Of a stretch of DNA of 64,000 bases, positions 45,183 through 56,991 are shown piece after piece. The notes beneath the pieces are model-generated. The model worked only from the letters and a program-made list of their open reading frames with translations, ran no database searches and was not told the origin of the DNA. Within the stretch, counting starts at the first letter, position 1, and the number at the start of each line of letters is the position of its first letter. The translations under genes were made by a program, and so were the position numbers. This DNA is from Mytilinidion resinicola (taxonomy: Eukaryota > Ascomycota > Dothideomycetes > Mytilinidiales > Mytilinidiaceae), in the NCBI RefSeq assembly GCF_010093595.1, contig NW_022985448.1:844471-908470 (forward strand), read 5' to 3'.

Positions 45183-46440
45183 TGTGATGATTAGGAAGTA
45201 TGATGTTAATTGAAATTGAGTTGTGTTTGTGTCAGAATATAGAAATGATGTTGTTCATACAATAATGTTGCGATTGATTACAGCTTTTAAGCAGGAGAGG
45301 AGACATAGAATCGTAGTATACTAAACGACGTCATGCCTACCCGATTAACAGCAAGCGGATATCTCCCGCATCATACGGCATAGAAGGCGCCATAATCGAG
45401 CGCCACGGCACAACGAGAGGCATGTGTGGCGATGAACGGTTGGAGGTCACCGTGGTGGGGTAAAAAACTACGTCAAGTCAATGGCGTAGAGCGATCGCGC
45501 GGTTTCTCCGCGGGTAGGAGGAGGGGGGCGATTGGATGAGGGTATTCTGCGGTATATCGTTAAGCGTTTTGGGCCGCATTAGGTTGTTGAATTCTTTCAA
45601 TTGAGATGTGACGCGCATGGCTGTACAGGCTCTAGGCCGTTCTAACGCATCCAAGTGCTCGCCGAGAGTTGAGCGTGGGCCCAATGCGGGGCAGCGGGAA
45701 CTATGATCATAGACCAGGACGAAGAGGCAAATGAGCTGTAATATGGTGATCGAGGCGTGTTGTCGATGCGAGTCGACGTGCAACCTCGTCATCCATTTTG
45801 ACACGTGACTACTTGCTTGCTATTGGACCGGGCCTTCTCCTTTTCAACAAACGCTTTACCTCCTTCAGCCATAACTTCTGATACTGTACCAGCAATAATC
45901 TACGCGAATTGCATCATGTATCGTCTGCTAGCATACTGAAATCAAGTTTTCAAGACTCGAGCCCCAGAATGCGGCAACGCTTGAGCAGCGGCTTCTCTGA
46001 CCCACATCAGATCTGGGTGACAAGACTTTTAGACTCCTCAACCAAGCCCTAGGTGGCTTGATATCAGATGCGGCCAGAGCGCCAAATCGTCTGCTCCGAC
46101 GTCACAATGCCGAATCGGCGTGAAAACTGCACGCATTTGCCTTCGCTTGTCAATTTGACAGCGGGAACAGTGGGCGATGTGCCGTCTTGTACTCGTGAGC
46201 ATCAGGCACCGGTCCTGAAAGCAGTCTGAGCAGTATTTTGCGATTCATTATTGATTACTAGATCGGCAGTGCAGTAACCTGACCTTCGAAAGCTATCTGA
46301 AACTTGATTTGCGAGTAGCAAAGACTCCGTGTGCACTATCGCAGTAATAGCCCCTCTACTGTACAGTTCCGCAGCTCCCTCCATCCTATTGTTGCGTCTC
46401 TCATTGTTACTTTGTTTTTCTGTCGTGGTCAACATCCCAC
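45183..46440. promoter_or_regulatory. Shared promoter region of the head-to-head His-rich gene pair
   Basis: 1.26 kb between divergent ATGs. An AGGAGGAGGGG run near 45518 contains an AGGGG stress-element-like core. A 108-codon minus ORF at 45478-45804 has no features. It could drive both genes together, which is inference. Confidence 0.4.
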
Positions 46441-47786
46441 ATGGATATCAAAAAGATTAAAACTCTGCTTCGAAGGAAATTCAAGAGTGACCGGGCTCAG
46501 TCATCGTCAGGATCCGATTCATCCTTTACGACTCCGAATACATCGCCTCGTGCATCTACCACCGTTGATTCTCGTCAAGATGCGTCTCCTCGACAACCTC
46601 CTCACGACGAGGCCCGCACGCGCTCTACAGAGCTGAACGGGAAGGGTGCCACAGCCAGTCATGAGAATGGCTACCTTCCTCCACACCGTTCTGTCGAAGA
46701 ACTTTCAAGCGACCTCAGGCACATTTCACTCGGAGACGATGACCGCTTAATGACAAGTCCTGGCTCGCAAGAATACAGTGCAGATGTCGCAGACCATAAC
46801 CCCGGAGCTAGAAGCAATCAAGCTACAGCTATCAATAATCGGGGTGTGCTGGGAGAGAAACAACGCAACACTCGGAGGACAAAGGGAGAGAAAATGAAAG
46901 AGGAGAAGGACCAGCGTTCTTTCGACACGAATGAACATGACCGGCATGTTCTCCCTGCTGCGGATGGCCTGGGCGGATATCAACCATCGGGACACCACCG
47001 GTCATCGATAGGGGCTCTCAGCAGTTCACCGACGTCGCAAATATCGAATCGAGACTCAATGTCACTGCGAAGAAAGCCAGTGGGGTCAGGACTCGGGTCG
47101 GCGGGATGGCAAGCTGCATTAGATGGGTCAATGGAAGAAGGGGGGGCCGTGAACGCTCACGCAGAACCACCATCGCTGGACGGTGTTGTCGATCTTACTA
47201 ACACCGCAGACACAGAAGTGCATGAACGTTGGGCGCCAGGTATTTCAAATCCAATAACCCTTAGTGTAGTTAGCGCTGACACTTTTTTCTAGCTGTCACT
47301 CATGAGACCGTTATTCCCCATCGTCACCATATTCGTGAGGAGCAGATCCACCGAGAAATCCACAACCACACCTATTTGCATCGAATACAGCCCGTTCTAG
47401 AGTTTGAGGTCCTTCCTGCCCGACACTTCGTTCCAGATTCCAGCGGCCAAAAATTGGTGGAGGTATCGGAAGATGAACTTCCGGAATGTACTGGCGACAA
47501 CCAGAGATGGTTCATTGCAGAGAAGCGCTCGACCGTCACCCATAATGGCCGGCCGCCAAACGGAACCCAACCACTCACTGGTCTTGACCTAGACGGTCAT
47601 GATCAGAAGAAATATATGACACCCGAGGGGCTCGAACGCACCGAGACTACATGGGTGCACCCACCAACACTGGAGGACACGACGAAACTTCGAGGACCAA
47701 CTTATCCAGTGCATTTTGGACAGTGCGGTGAAGACTGCGCTGTTCAAGAGGATGGTGATAAGAAAGATAAACACTGCGAAAGGTGA
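46441..47786 (+). CDS. Hypothetical protein sharing the His-rich APAVTxETV domain
   Basis: Two exons: 46441-47239 and 47293-47786, with a 53-nt phase-1 intron; 430 residues. The first ~255 residues are Ser/Arg/Asp-rich and disordered, beginning with a basic MDIKKIKTLLRRKFK. From ~260 on, VHERWAPAVTHETVIPHRHH, IHREIHNHTYLHRIQPV and FEVLPARH form a block that aligns without gaps to the neighbouring minus-strand gene. The C-terminal part (VEVSEDELPECTG and later WVHPPTLED) is conserved-looking and acidic, with a small Cys cluster at the end (GQCGEDC). No signal or membrane segment. I cannot give a function; the shared block suggests a common partner or structure with the allergen-type protein. 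Confidence 0.82.
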
Positions 47787-49803
47787 TGATTCTACCGAAG
47801 GTTTCTCAATACACATTAAGCCTGTACAATATAGCTTCTCGTACTATCTTTGCTGCTGCATCTCTAACATTTAGGCTTTCTTCGTTCTTCAGCGTGGCGC
47901 ATTTGGAATGCTGTATCACTAGTTTCTTATCGATGTAATGCATACTTCACAAAATAAGCCTGGGAGCTTCTTGCTTCTGTGTAATGATCGTCTCTCCACA
48001 TCGTTATATCACGCGCGGTAAAAGTTCTATATTCGCGAAAGCCCCGGGCCAAGGCCCTTATGCTGCCACAATTGTAACCCTTCTATAGCCCTATTTCGTC
48101 GTAATGGTGAGGTGATGCTGTTCGACATTTAAGCTTTTCGAGATTTCACGCCCTTAAACCTCTCGAATCAAGGCCTGCGGGAGTCTGTCCCCCATCAGTA
48201 GCACGGACGAATGTCGTGCGGATTCTGGGTAAAAAGAATTAATCATATCTCCAAGCTTTGGATGAAAGCGCTTGTGAACTTCATCCGTAAGCCGGAGTTT
48301 TCTTTGGCCTAATGTTGCGTGCGTAATGAATCATGAATTCGTCTAATAGTGTGCTTAGCAAAGGAAAAGTCCGGAAACGTCTCGAAGCACTAAAGAATAG
48401 AATATGTTGAACGCCGTAGATGGGCCACAATAACCTTATCCAAGCCTTCCGGACGCCGTCTATCCGATGAATGGCCAAGGAAGACTGTGCAAGTGCCTTT
48501 CCCATGGCCGTCGTGTTACGTATCGCGTTGCAACAAAGACAAGACATGTCGCGACAGGCACGCCACCCGTGACACAGCAGCACCTCAGGTTTCTTTTTCA
48601 CAGAGCCTGGGTGGTTTTCGCTAATATGGGATTGGGTAATAGCAATGATGCCATCGGCGCGCAGAATGGCGTGGAGCGTGCTAAGCCTTACCGGCTGGGC
48701 CGCAAATCTGGGCGTGGACGGCAGTGATGTACTGTACGGAATATTGCCCAGTAATCTCCAGGATTCGGCGGCACATGGGTGTCCTCCAGGGTGTGAAACC
48801 TCGTGTTCAAAACATGTGGGAAATAGTCTTAAAGAGCGCGCAAGTACCGCGCGGGTGGTTCGCAGCATGGCGGGCAGGATGAGAGATTAAACGACTCCAT
48901 TCGCTTCGCTTTTCGCAGCAACATATCTGCGAAGCTTCACAAGAACGTCAAGCCCTGCCGAGTGCTTGGTGCCGCTCCCCGCAGATCGCCATCGGATCGA
49001 GAATCGGGTGGCTGCTAGCCTCAACGCCCCGGGGCCGTGGCCGTGCCTATCCATTGATTGTGATCGTGATTGCAATGCGACGCCCGCGTTATGCACCGTA
49101 GCATCTCACGCGGGTTAGCCAATCTGCGCGCAGGATTCCTGGATGCGTAGCAACAAGAACGCCTCCAGGATGGCGAACCCTGCCGGTCGTGGGAGCGTCT
49201 ATCCTCTCGTGCCTTGGTACGCGGCGCGGGAGGAATCATGGCATGGGGCGTTTCTTCCCGTCCGGACTCTCCGACGCCTCACGCCTTTGTTCTCCCGCCG
49301 CTTCTGGCGCCAGATCTGTCGACAAAGATGGAGAGACTCCAACAAGTCACCGCAGAGCGCCCTTCGCCGCACGTTGGGAGAACGAGAACGCGGAACCGGC
49401 GTCATTGTGCAATGTTCGGGCGTTGCAGGACAACTCAACCACAGCACAGCGTTCGAAACGTACCGTGACAAAAGCCAACACCGTTGGTCCAAGTTGTGGC
49501 CCCTGCGGACCCATACATGAGCAAATCCTGCCTTGACTAGCCCGCCTTGGAACGCAAACGGACTTTCACTACACCCATTGATCTTCGTTCATAAAGCCCG
49601 CTCTCTCTCCGCCGCGCGCACTACGTCTCACGGCTCTTCGACACCTCGAAGCTCGCAACCCCCAGCCCTCACACGAGTGGAAATCCTCGTTAACCCACCC
49701 TCCACCGTCGCCAACTCGAAATCAGGTGGTTAATGCTCTCCGTGGCCAATTCTCGTCGTCCCTTTTATTACACCCCCCTCAAGCAGAGCATCCGCTCGGT
49801 AAA
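47787..49803. other. Intergenic region upstream of the amino-acid permease
   Basis: 2 kb. A 195-codon ORF on minus (48281-48868) has no motif and no fungal promoter context, and I do not accept it. C/T-rich DNA at 49560-49800 is the likely permease leader. Nothing else seen. Confidence 0.4.
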
Positions 49804-51479
49804 ATGGCGTTAGGCTTTGGAACCAAGAAAAAGGCCAGCAAGGCTGACCTTGGCGAAAAAGACTACTCTCGCGACTCTCCAGATCTGAAAGACGGCTATG
49901 ACGTTGAAAGTGCTGGTGGGCCTCGCCGCGCAAGCCTGCTCCCGGAGGACAGCGACAACGCTAGCTTCGATGTCGGCAAGCAGATTGAGATGGAGGCCGA
50001 GAACGCCATCAAGTACAGGACTTGCAGCTGGCAAAAAGTATGTTGTGGCCGTGTCTTTGCCGGAGACATGCCCTTTGCGAGAAAATAATACTCATGTAAC
50101 CACTAGACTGCTGCCCTGCTCTTCTCCGAGTATATCTGCTTGGCCATCATGTCGTTCCCGTACTCGTACTCAGTTCTGGGTCTGGTACCTGGCTTGATTC
50201 TGACCGTTGTGGTGGCCGCCTTGGTGCTGTACACCTCCCTCGTCGTTTGGTAAGACCTCGCTGGCCCTATGGCACCAGAATAAGCGCTCATGTGAAAAAA
50301 GGGAATTCTGCCTCCGCCATCCGAATGTAAAGGACGTCTGCGATGTTGGAAAGATCATCTTCTGGAATAGCGATATCGCATGGTGGTTCACCGCCGTCAT
50401 GTTCATCCTCAACAACACCTTCATCCAGGGTTTCCACTGCCTTGTTGGCGCGAAATATCTCAACACCATGACGAACAACAGTGTTTGCACCATTGGCTTC
50501 TCCGCAATCGTGGCTTGCATCTCGTTGATCTGCTCGCTGCCCAGAACTTTCGACACTCTTTCTAAAATCGCAACGCTGTCGGCCTTTACGACATTCCTGT
50601 CCGTCTTGTTGGCGACCATTTTTGCTGGAATCGAAGCCCATCCGGCAGGCTATCCCAAATTTGGCGAGCCCGTAGTCCTGGCTGTCCCGGCCGCCGGAAC
50701 TACCTTCGTCGCTGGCATGAATGCGTTCATGAACATCAGTTACACCTTCATTGGCCAGATCACGATTCCCAGCTTCATTGCCGAAATGAAGGAGCCCAAG
50801 GACTTCCCCAAGGCTCTGTGGGCCGTCACCATCGCCGAAATTATCGTCTTCAGCCTGGTCGGTTCCATTGTGTACGCTTACACCGGAACGAACTACAACA
50901 CGGCGCCTGCGTTCGGGTCCCTAGAGGAGCCATATCTCAAGATCTCGTTCTCTTTCATGATTCCGACCTTGATCTTCCTGGGTGTTCTGTACGCCTCCGT
51001 GTCTTCCCGATTCGTCTTCTTCTCCATCTTCAAGAACACGAAGCACTATGGCAGTCACACCGCCGTTGGATGGGCTTCTTGGGTCGGCATCTTGGCTGTG
51101 ACCTGGATCTTCGCCTTCATCATTGCAGAAGTCATCCCGTTCTTCTCTTATCTTCTGTCTCTGATGAGCTCCCTCTTTGACTCCTTCTTTGGATTCATCT
51201 TCTGGGGCGTGGCCTACATCCGCATGCGCCGTGCGGAGCATGGAGCCCGGTTCTGGGTGGGCCGTGGATGGAAGGGATATGTTGGGCTTGTTTCCAACAT
51301 CATTATTATCATAATTGGGTTCTTCTTCCTGACTGCTGGCACATATGTAAGCTCCCTCCGACTCACTTTCGTCTTCACCGCTAACTCAAAACTTGCAGGC
51401 TTCTGTGCAGGCTATTATTGATGGGTACGAGACTACTGGATTCGGAGGACCGTTTTCTTGTGCGACAAACGGGCTGTAG
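49804..51479 (+). CDS. Amino-acid permease, AAAP family (Neurospora Mtr-like)
   Basis: Four exons: 49804-50037, 50107-50249, 50302-51346, 51399-51479. The introns are 69, 52 and 52 nt, and the product is 500 residues. The N-terminal ~75 residues are hydrophilic and acidic, then about eleven hydrophobic helices follow, beginning ALLFSEYICLAIMSFPYSYS. The signature IPSFIAEMKEPKDFPKALW is characteristic of the AAAP/Mtr neutral amino-acid permeases of the plasma membrane, which import amino acids with protons. The short last exon (26 codons) ends in a soluble tail GFGGPFSCATNGL. ATG 49804 was chosen because it opens the typical basic/acidic tail (MALGFGTKKKASKADLGEKD). A C/T-rich leader precedes it. 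Confidence 0.92.
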
Positions 51480-51788
51480 AATAGATGATGTTGGACAGAG
51501 AGAGCTGCTGAGTGCAGGGTAGATGGATTCAGGAGACTAAAATTGCTGATATATACAAATGCACTAAGTCGCAATAGTAATCGGGAATTGCCCATTTGTT
51601 TGTCTTTTGCACGTGCTTTTATTCCCGCCTGTCAACCCATCATGTGCTCCAAAGGCCGCTTGCCCAATGTGACGTCGCTCGCTTCGCCAGTAAAACAACT
51701 CCCCACCTAACTTATATGCTTCCCTCCGTCTTCTCGACCCTTTTGAACGATTCCGCTCTCTTCAACCCTCCGCTCACCATTCCACAGA
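51480..51788. other. Short intergenic region between permease and OPI3
   Basis: 309 bp, same-strand spacing. The C/T-rich end (51720-51785) should be the OPI3 leader. No other feature is seen. Confidence 0.45.
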
Positions 51789-52706
51789 ATGGCAGCCCTC
51801 ATCGACTACAGCCAGCCGACATTGTGGGGTAGGCGCTAGCTGAATCTCATGAAGTCTGCTGTGATCTAATCCCTACAATAGCTGCGGTCGCTTCAATTGT
51901 GTTCAATCCGACCTTCTGGAAGTACGGCACTCTCCTCCAGCCCATTTCTTAAACGCTGGGCTAACTCTACACGTAGCATCGCAGCTCGCCAAGGTAGACC
52001 TCTCTCGACGATTCCCACAAGCACCCAACCCTCTTTCTGACACGATGCCTTCGTGCGGCTTTAGAATACCACAATAAGGCCATTACGAAGCTCTTCGGCG
52101 GAAACTCTCTACATGGTTGCTACGCCCTGGCTGTTACGATATTCTCTCTAGGGATAATCCGTGATCTCATGTACGTCTAGCAAACGCAACCCGTCTTCCG
52201 CATCTCAACACTCCCCCAAAGCTCGGTCTACTAACGCATGACATAGCTACCACTTCACCCTCCAAGCACAACCAGTCCATCCCCTCCTCGACAACTCTAC
52301 CGTAAAAGCCTTCTCATACGGCCTTTTCCTCTCCGGAAATGTTCTCGTCCTCTCCTCGATGTGGGCGCTCGGCGTGACAGGCACATACCTCGGAGACTAC
52401 TTTGGCATTCTCATGGACGCGCCTGTCACGTCTTTCCCGTTCAACGTTACGGACGCGCCTATGTATCATGGCTCGACGATGTCGTTCCTTGCGACGGCGT
52501 TGTGGGCGGGGAGGCCGGCTGGTGTGGCGCTGACGGGATTGGTGTGGGCGGCGTATACAGTTGCGAGGCAGTTTGAGGAGTGAGTTTTGCCATTGGGGTC
52601 AAGCTCTTGACATCGAGTGCTAACTGTGGTTCTCTCTAGCCCGTTTACTACGGAGATCTATGCCAAGAGGGAGCGCGAGCGAGCTTCGGGGAAAAAGAGC
52701 TCGTAG
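51789..52706 (+). CDS. OPI3: Phospholipid N-methyltransferase OPI3
   Basis: Six exons: 51789-51828, 51882-51921, 51977-51993, 52065-52170, 52247-52579, 52640-52706; 200 residues, the usual size. The third exon is only 17 nt and the first two are 40 nt each; five introns (53-76 nt) all keep phase. Opi3 is an ER membrane enzyme that uses S-adenosyl-methionine to convert phosphatidyl-monomethylethanolamine to phosphatidylcholine. Visible hallmarks are IVFNPTFWNIAARQEYHNK across four exons, CYALAVTIFSLGIIRD, WALGVTGTYLGDYFGILMD, FPFNVTDAPMYHGSTMSF and the C-terminal FTTEIYAKRE. Four hydrophobic stretches fit the family topology. The GxG-type SAM site lies in the GITGTxLGDYFGI-like segment. Confidence 0.93.
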
Positions 52707-53318
52707 TCGACGTCCTGTGTCTTCGAAAGTGTTCAAGCAAGAGGACTCGAGGGGTTCGGGGTACCAAAACTCGATGCTCCAGCATAGGTGCAAACGCACA
52801 GATTCAACATGAAAGCACGAAGTTACGAAAACTGCATAGTGGCGTTTTGCGGGTATTCAACTGCCTCTGCAATGACTTTGGGATATTCATTGCAACTAAA
52901 AGCTGGAGTCCTGTTCTATATTTCGTTGGTAGTGGGCAAAATTTCAGTAGCATCGTAAATAGTAAAATGGTCGTGTCTTTGTGGCACTGTCTCAATTGAA
53001 TCAACTAGAGTGCAACCTGAAGATCTTATTTCGACTTCCTCACTTTATTGCGGCCTGAGGCATTACGGTCGGTTACATTTCGGCGGACCACAAGTACGTC
53101 CGAGCAGCCAACCCACATTCACCCACCACCGAGTACGAACACTGTATCCTACTTGCTACTAGACCTCTCCCGAATATCTACAACATGCGACCAGCTCTGA
53201 CATGACCCTCTGCTCCTACCTGCCCAGCTTCTCGGATCGTTTGTAATTCTGCGTCACCTAAATATTTTCTTGCAGAGACGCACGACCTCGACAGCAAGCT
53301 GAAGAGCTATCCGCCGCC
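52707..53318. other. Intergenic region between OPI3 and NAA15
   Basis: 612 bp with the NAA15 promoter. No feature is seen beyond a CCGCCGCCATG start context at 53311. Confidence 0.4.
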
Positions 53319-56018
53319 ATGCCTCAGCCATTGGCTTCCAAGGAGAATTCTCTCTTCCGTTCAGTCGTGAAGAATTATGAGTCCAAACAATACAAGAAGG
53401 GTACGGCTCTTCTTCTGCTTCCAGAATCCAAAGCTCACTTTCCTAGGACTCAAGGCCGCAGAACAGATCCTGCGCAAACACCCCAACCATGGCGACACCC
53501 AAGCCATGAAAGCCCTCATCCTGAATTCCCAAGGCCAAGCCGACGAGGCGTTTGCGCTCGCCAAAATTGCTCTCAAGAATGACATGCGGTCCCATGTTTG
53601 CTGGCATGTCTACGGCTTGCTCTACCGCTCCGTGAAGAACTACGAGGAGGCAATCAAGGCGTACAAATTTGCACTGAAGATTGAGCCGGACTCCAACAAT
53701 ATCCTGCGGGATCTGGCGCTGCTGCAGGTGCAGATGCGGGACTACCAGGGCTATATTCAGAGCAGGACGCTGATGTTGAAGACGCGGTCACAACAACGGC
53801 AGAATTGGACTGGGTTGGCGGTGGCGTACCACCTCGCTGGCGATCTGAAAGAGGCGGAGAATATACTGGTCACATACGAAGGCACTTTGAAGAGCACACC
53901 GCCTAAGACGGACATTGAGCACTCGGAAGCGTCGCTGTACAAGAACACAATTATAGCGGAATTGGGAGATGTGAAACGGGCGTTGGACCACTTGGAGAGT
54001 CTCTACAAGATCAATCTGGACCGGACTGCTGTCATGGAGTTGCGCGCCGAGTACTTGCTGAAACTGGAGAGGTACGAGGAGGCCGAGAAGGCGTACCGCG
54101 CGTTAATAGACAGGAACAACGAGTACCGGGAATACTACGATGGGCTAGAACGCGCTATGCAGCTGGACAGGTCGAGCGAGGAGTCGCGGTCAAAGCTCAA
54201 GGGGCTTTATGAAGAGTACGCAGCGAAGTTTGAGCGTTTAGATGCCGCCAGAAGGATACCGCTGGACTTCCTAGAAGGTAGGTACTGTCCAATTAAACTT
54301 TTGGCATTTGCTTATGGTTGCAGGGGATGAGTTCAAAGCAGCAGTCGACCCATACCTACGACGGATGTTCAACAAAGGCGTCCCCTCGACATTTCCCAAC
54401 ATTAAAGCTTTGTACGCGGATCCATCGAAGAAAGCGACAATAGAAGAACTCGTGACTGGGTATACATCTGAGAAAAAGGTAAACGGATCGGCAGATGCGT
54501 CGACTAACGGAGAAGTTTCGGAGCGTTTCGACCAATCCGTACTATACTTCCTTGCACAACACTACAACTACCATCTCAGCCGCGACTTAAAGAAAGCCAC
54601 GGAGTATATAGACAAGGCGCTCGAGTTGAACCCAAAATCTGTGGACTACAACATGACCAAGGCCCGGATATGGAAGCACCTTGGCAACACCAATAAGGCC
54701 ACCGAAACCATGGAGCATGCCCGACAGCTGGACGAAAAGGACCGTTACATCAACACGAAGTCCGCCAAATACCAACTCCGCGCCGACCAGAACGAAGCAG
54801 CATTGAAAACCATGAGCAAGTTCACGCGGAATGAGACCCACGGTGGCCCACTTGGAGATCTCCATGACATGCAATGCATGTGGTACATAACCGAGGACGG
54901 TGAATCCTACCTACGACAGCGCAATCTTGGCCTCGCATTGAAGCGATTTAATTCCATCTACGACATTTTTGACATTTGGCAAGACGACCAATTCGATTTC
55001 CACAGCTTCTCTTTGCGGAAAGGACAGATCAGGGCATACGTGGACATGATCAAATGGGAAGACCACCTACGACAACATCCAATGTTCACCAGGGCAGCCG
55101 TCTCCGCGGTGCGGATATTCATACTCCTCGCCGACGACCCATCATTGGCGAATAAGAAAGAGAATGAGGAAAACCTGGATCCAGCTGAGAGAAAGAAGGC
55201 TGCAAAGAAAGCGAGAAAGGAGCAGGAGAAGCTAGAGAAGGAGGCGGCTGAGAAGAAGGCTGCTGCGGCGAAGAAACCACCGACAGGCGCAGATGGCGAG
55301 CCAAAGAAGGAAGACCCAGATCCGAAGGGGGAGAAGCTCATCCAGACAAAGCAGCCACTGGAGGACGCGATGAAGTTCTTGACGCCGCTCCTTGAGTTCA
55401 GCCCTAAGAATGTGGAGGCACAGATTTTGGGCTTTGAGGTCTTCATCAGGAGAAGTGAGTCGCCTCCTTACCAGTGTGATATAACTTTGCTAACCCACTA
55501 GCGCAGACAAACTCCTACTAGCCCTAAAATGCCTCCTCGCAACCACATCACTGGACCCCGAAAACCCTACTCTCCACGAGCAAGCTATCCGTTTCCGCCA
55601 TGCCCGTAAGCTTCCATCCCCCCTTTACCCTCACCCTCTTACATAAACTAACATCTCCATAGTCGACAACTCAGCCGCCTCTCTTCCCCCCAAAGTCTCC
55701 GAGGTCATAACCGCCCAGTTCACCCTCATCCCGGCTTCCCAACCCCTCCCTGCCTTCAACGACGCCTTCTTAAAATCCCACTCCGAGTCTCCTCCCGCCC
55801 TGCACGCGGGATTGAAAGCTCGCTACCTCCTCGACCCAGCCTCGAAGGCGCAGAATGAAAAAGATTTGCTAGCTACGCTCGACCTGCCGGACATCTCGTT
55901 TGAGGAGGCGAAAAAGGGGCTGGCGTTATTAGCGGAGTGGGGAAGTGAGAAGGGGGTAAAGGATGAGTATAAAGAGAAGGCTAGGGGGAAGTGGACAGAG
56001 GGTGGGGTGTTCCAGTAG
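53319..56018 (+). CDS. NAA15: NatA auxiliary subunit NAA15 (NAT1)
   Basis: Five exons: 53319-53400, 53447-54277, 54324-55454, 55507-55605, 55663-56018. The introns are 46, 46, 52 and 57 nt, and the product is 832 residues, as expected. Naa15 is the TPR scaffold that docks the catalytic subunit Naa10 on the ribosome for co-translational N-terminal acetylation. The start PLASKENSLFRSVVKNYESK is diagnostic. TPR helices run through most of the chain: LRKHPNHGDTQAMKALILNS, WHVYGLLYRSVKNYEEAIKA and DKALELNPKSVDYNMTKARI. A Lys/Glu-rich helix (about residues 610-680) with ERKKAAKKARKEQEK is typical of the family's basic/acidic linker. At the fourth exon, two acceptors are close (ACTAG and CGCAG); only CGCAG keeps the frame. 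Confidence 0.95.
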
Positions 56019-56991
56019 AAAAAGGGGGGAGGGAAGGGAAATGGGAGGGGGAAAGACATGTGGTCGAAGTGGGCGGAATTCTTTTGAATTAGCTTGTGTG
56101 ATATGTACTGCATACTACATTTATCATGATAGACTGGACTGGGGTGCACTAGTGGAAGCGGGGCTGGCATGTGAGGGATGGTGGAGGAGGGGGGAAATGA
56201 GTAGATATGTAGTCTATGGTAGCGGAAAAGTTTATAGGTGTACAGCATTTGGTTGATTTGGTGTGCAATATTCGGGAGGGTGAGGCAGCCCACGACATAG
56301 GCCGTTTGCAGCATGGGGAATTGCTCTCACTTTTGGCGTTACGAGCTCAAAAGATGCGAGGAGACGATTTGGAAGAAGAAATACGAATCTCCAAAGAAAT
56401 GCTGAAGCGATGCGAGGAACGGATCGGGAAGTTCAATCGGGGCAACCTTAACAATTGCAAGGAGTTCCCAAACTTCTGTCTAGGTGCTTCGAGCTCGAGC
56501 CTGGTGAAACCAGCCAGAAATGCTGTGATGCTAAGTGAAAGGCCGATAGGAAGAAGCTAGGGAACGAAATATCATGATTAATTACTTCAGGTTATAAGTA
56601 GAATAATTTAGGTGGGCTAGTATAAAGGGATCATGCCCAATGGCTCAGATGGCCCAAAGCTACCCATGTGCCTCCTTTTTGCCATTTTTTTTCTCTTTCG
56701 GTCACGTGATCTTCCCTATTCACCACCCCAGAAATTAACTTTAGGGCGTTCGAGAGAGTTCACACCTTATAGAGCTTTTCTTTTGTTTTAGAAAGAGAAC
56801 CTACGTATCACGGGGCTAAAATGAAACTCCTGAAGGCAGGATGCGGCATGGAAAGCAGAGACGCCTTATCATGTCGAAGACACGCGAGCTGCAAAGAGAA
56901 GCCTTCACAATGGGCAGGATGGGCAACTCACCATCTTTTCGTCGAGTCGCGAATTAATTCGTCTTGAAACCGTCTGGCCATCGCTTCTCAT
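56019..56991. other. Intergenic region between convergent NAA15 and TBCE
   Basis: 973 bp, G-rich on plus just after NAA15, then AT-richer. A 114-codon plus ORF at 56216-56560 has no motif. Nothing else seen. Confidence 0.4.

Noticed and set aside
45478..45804. 108-codon minus ORF between the head-to-head pair
   Set aside because: No motif, and it sits in the shared promoter.
48281..48868. 195-codon minus ORF
   Set aside because: No domain, mixed Cys/Arg composition typical of chance frames, and no pyrimidine-rich leader. It remains the longest unexplained ORF in that gap.
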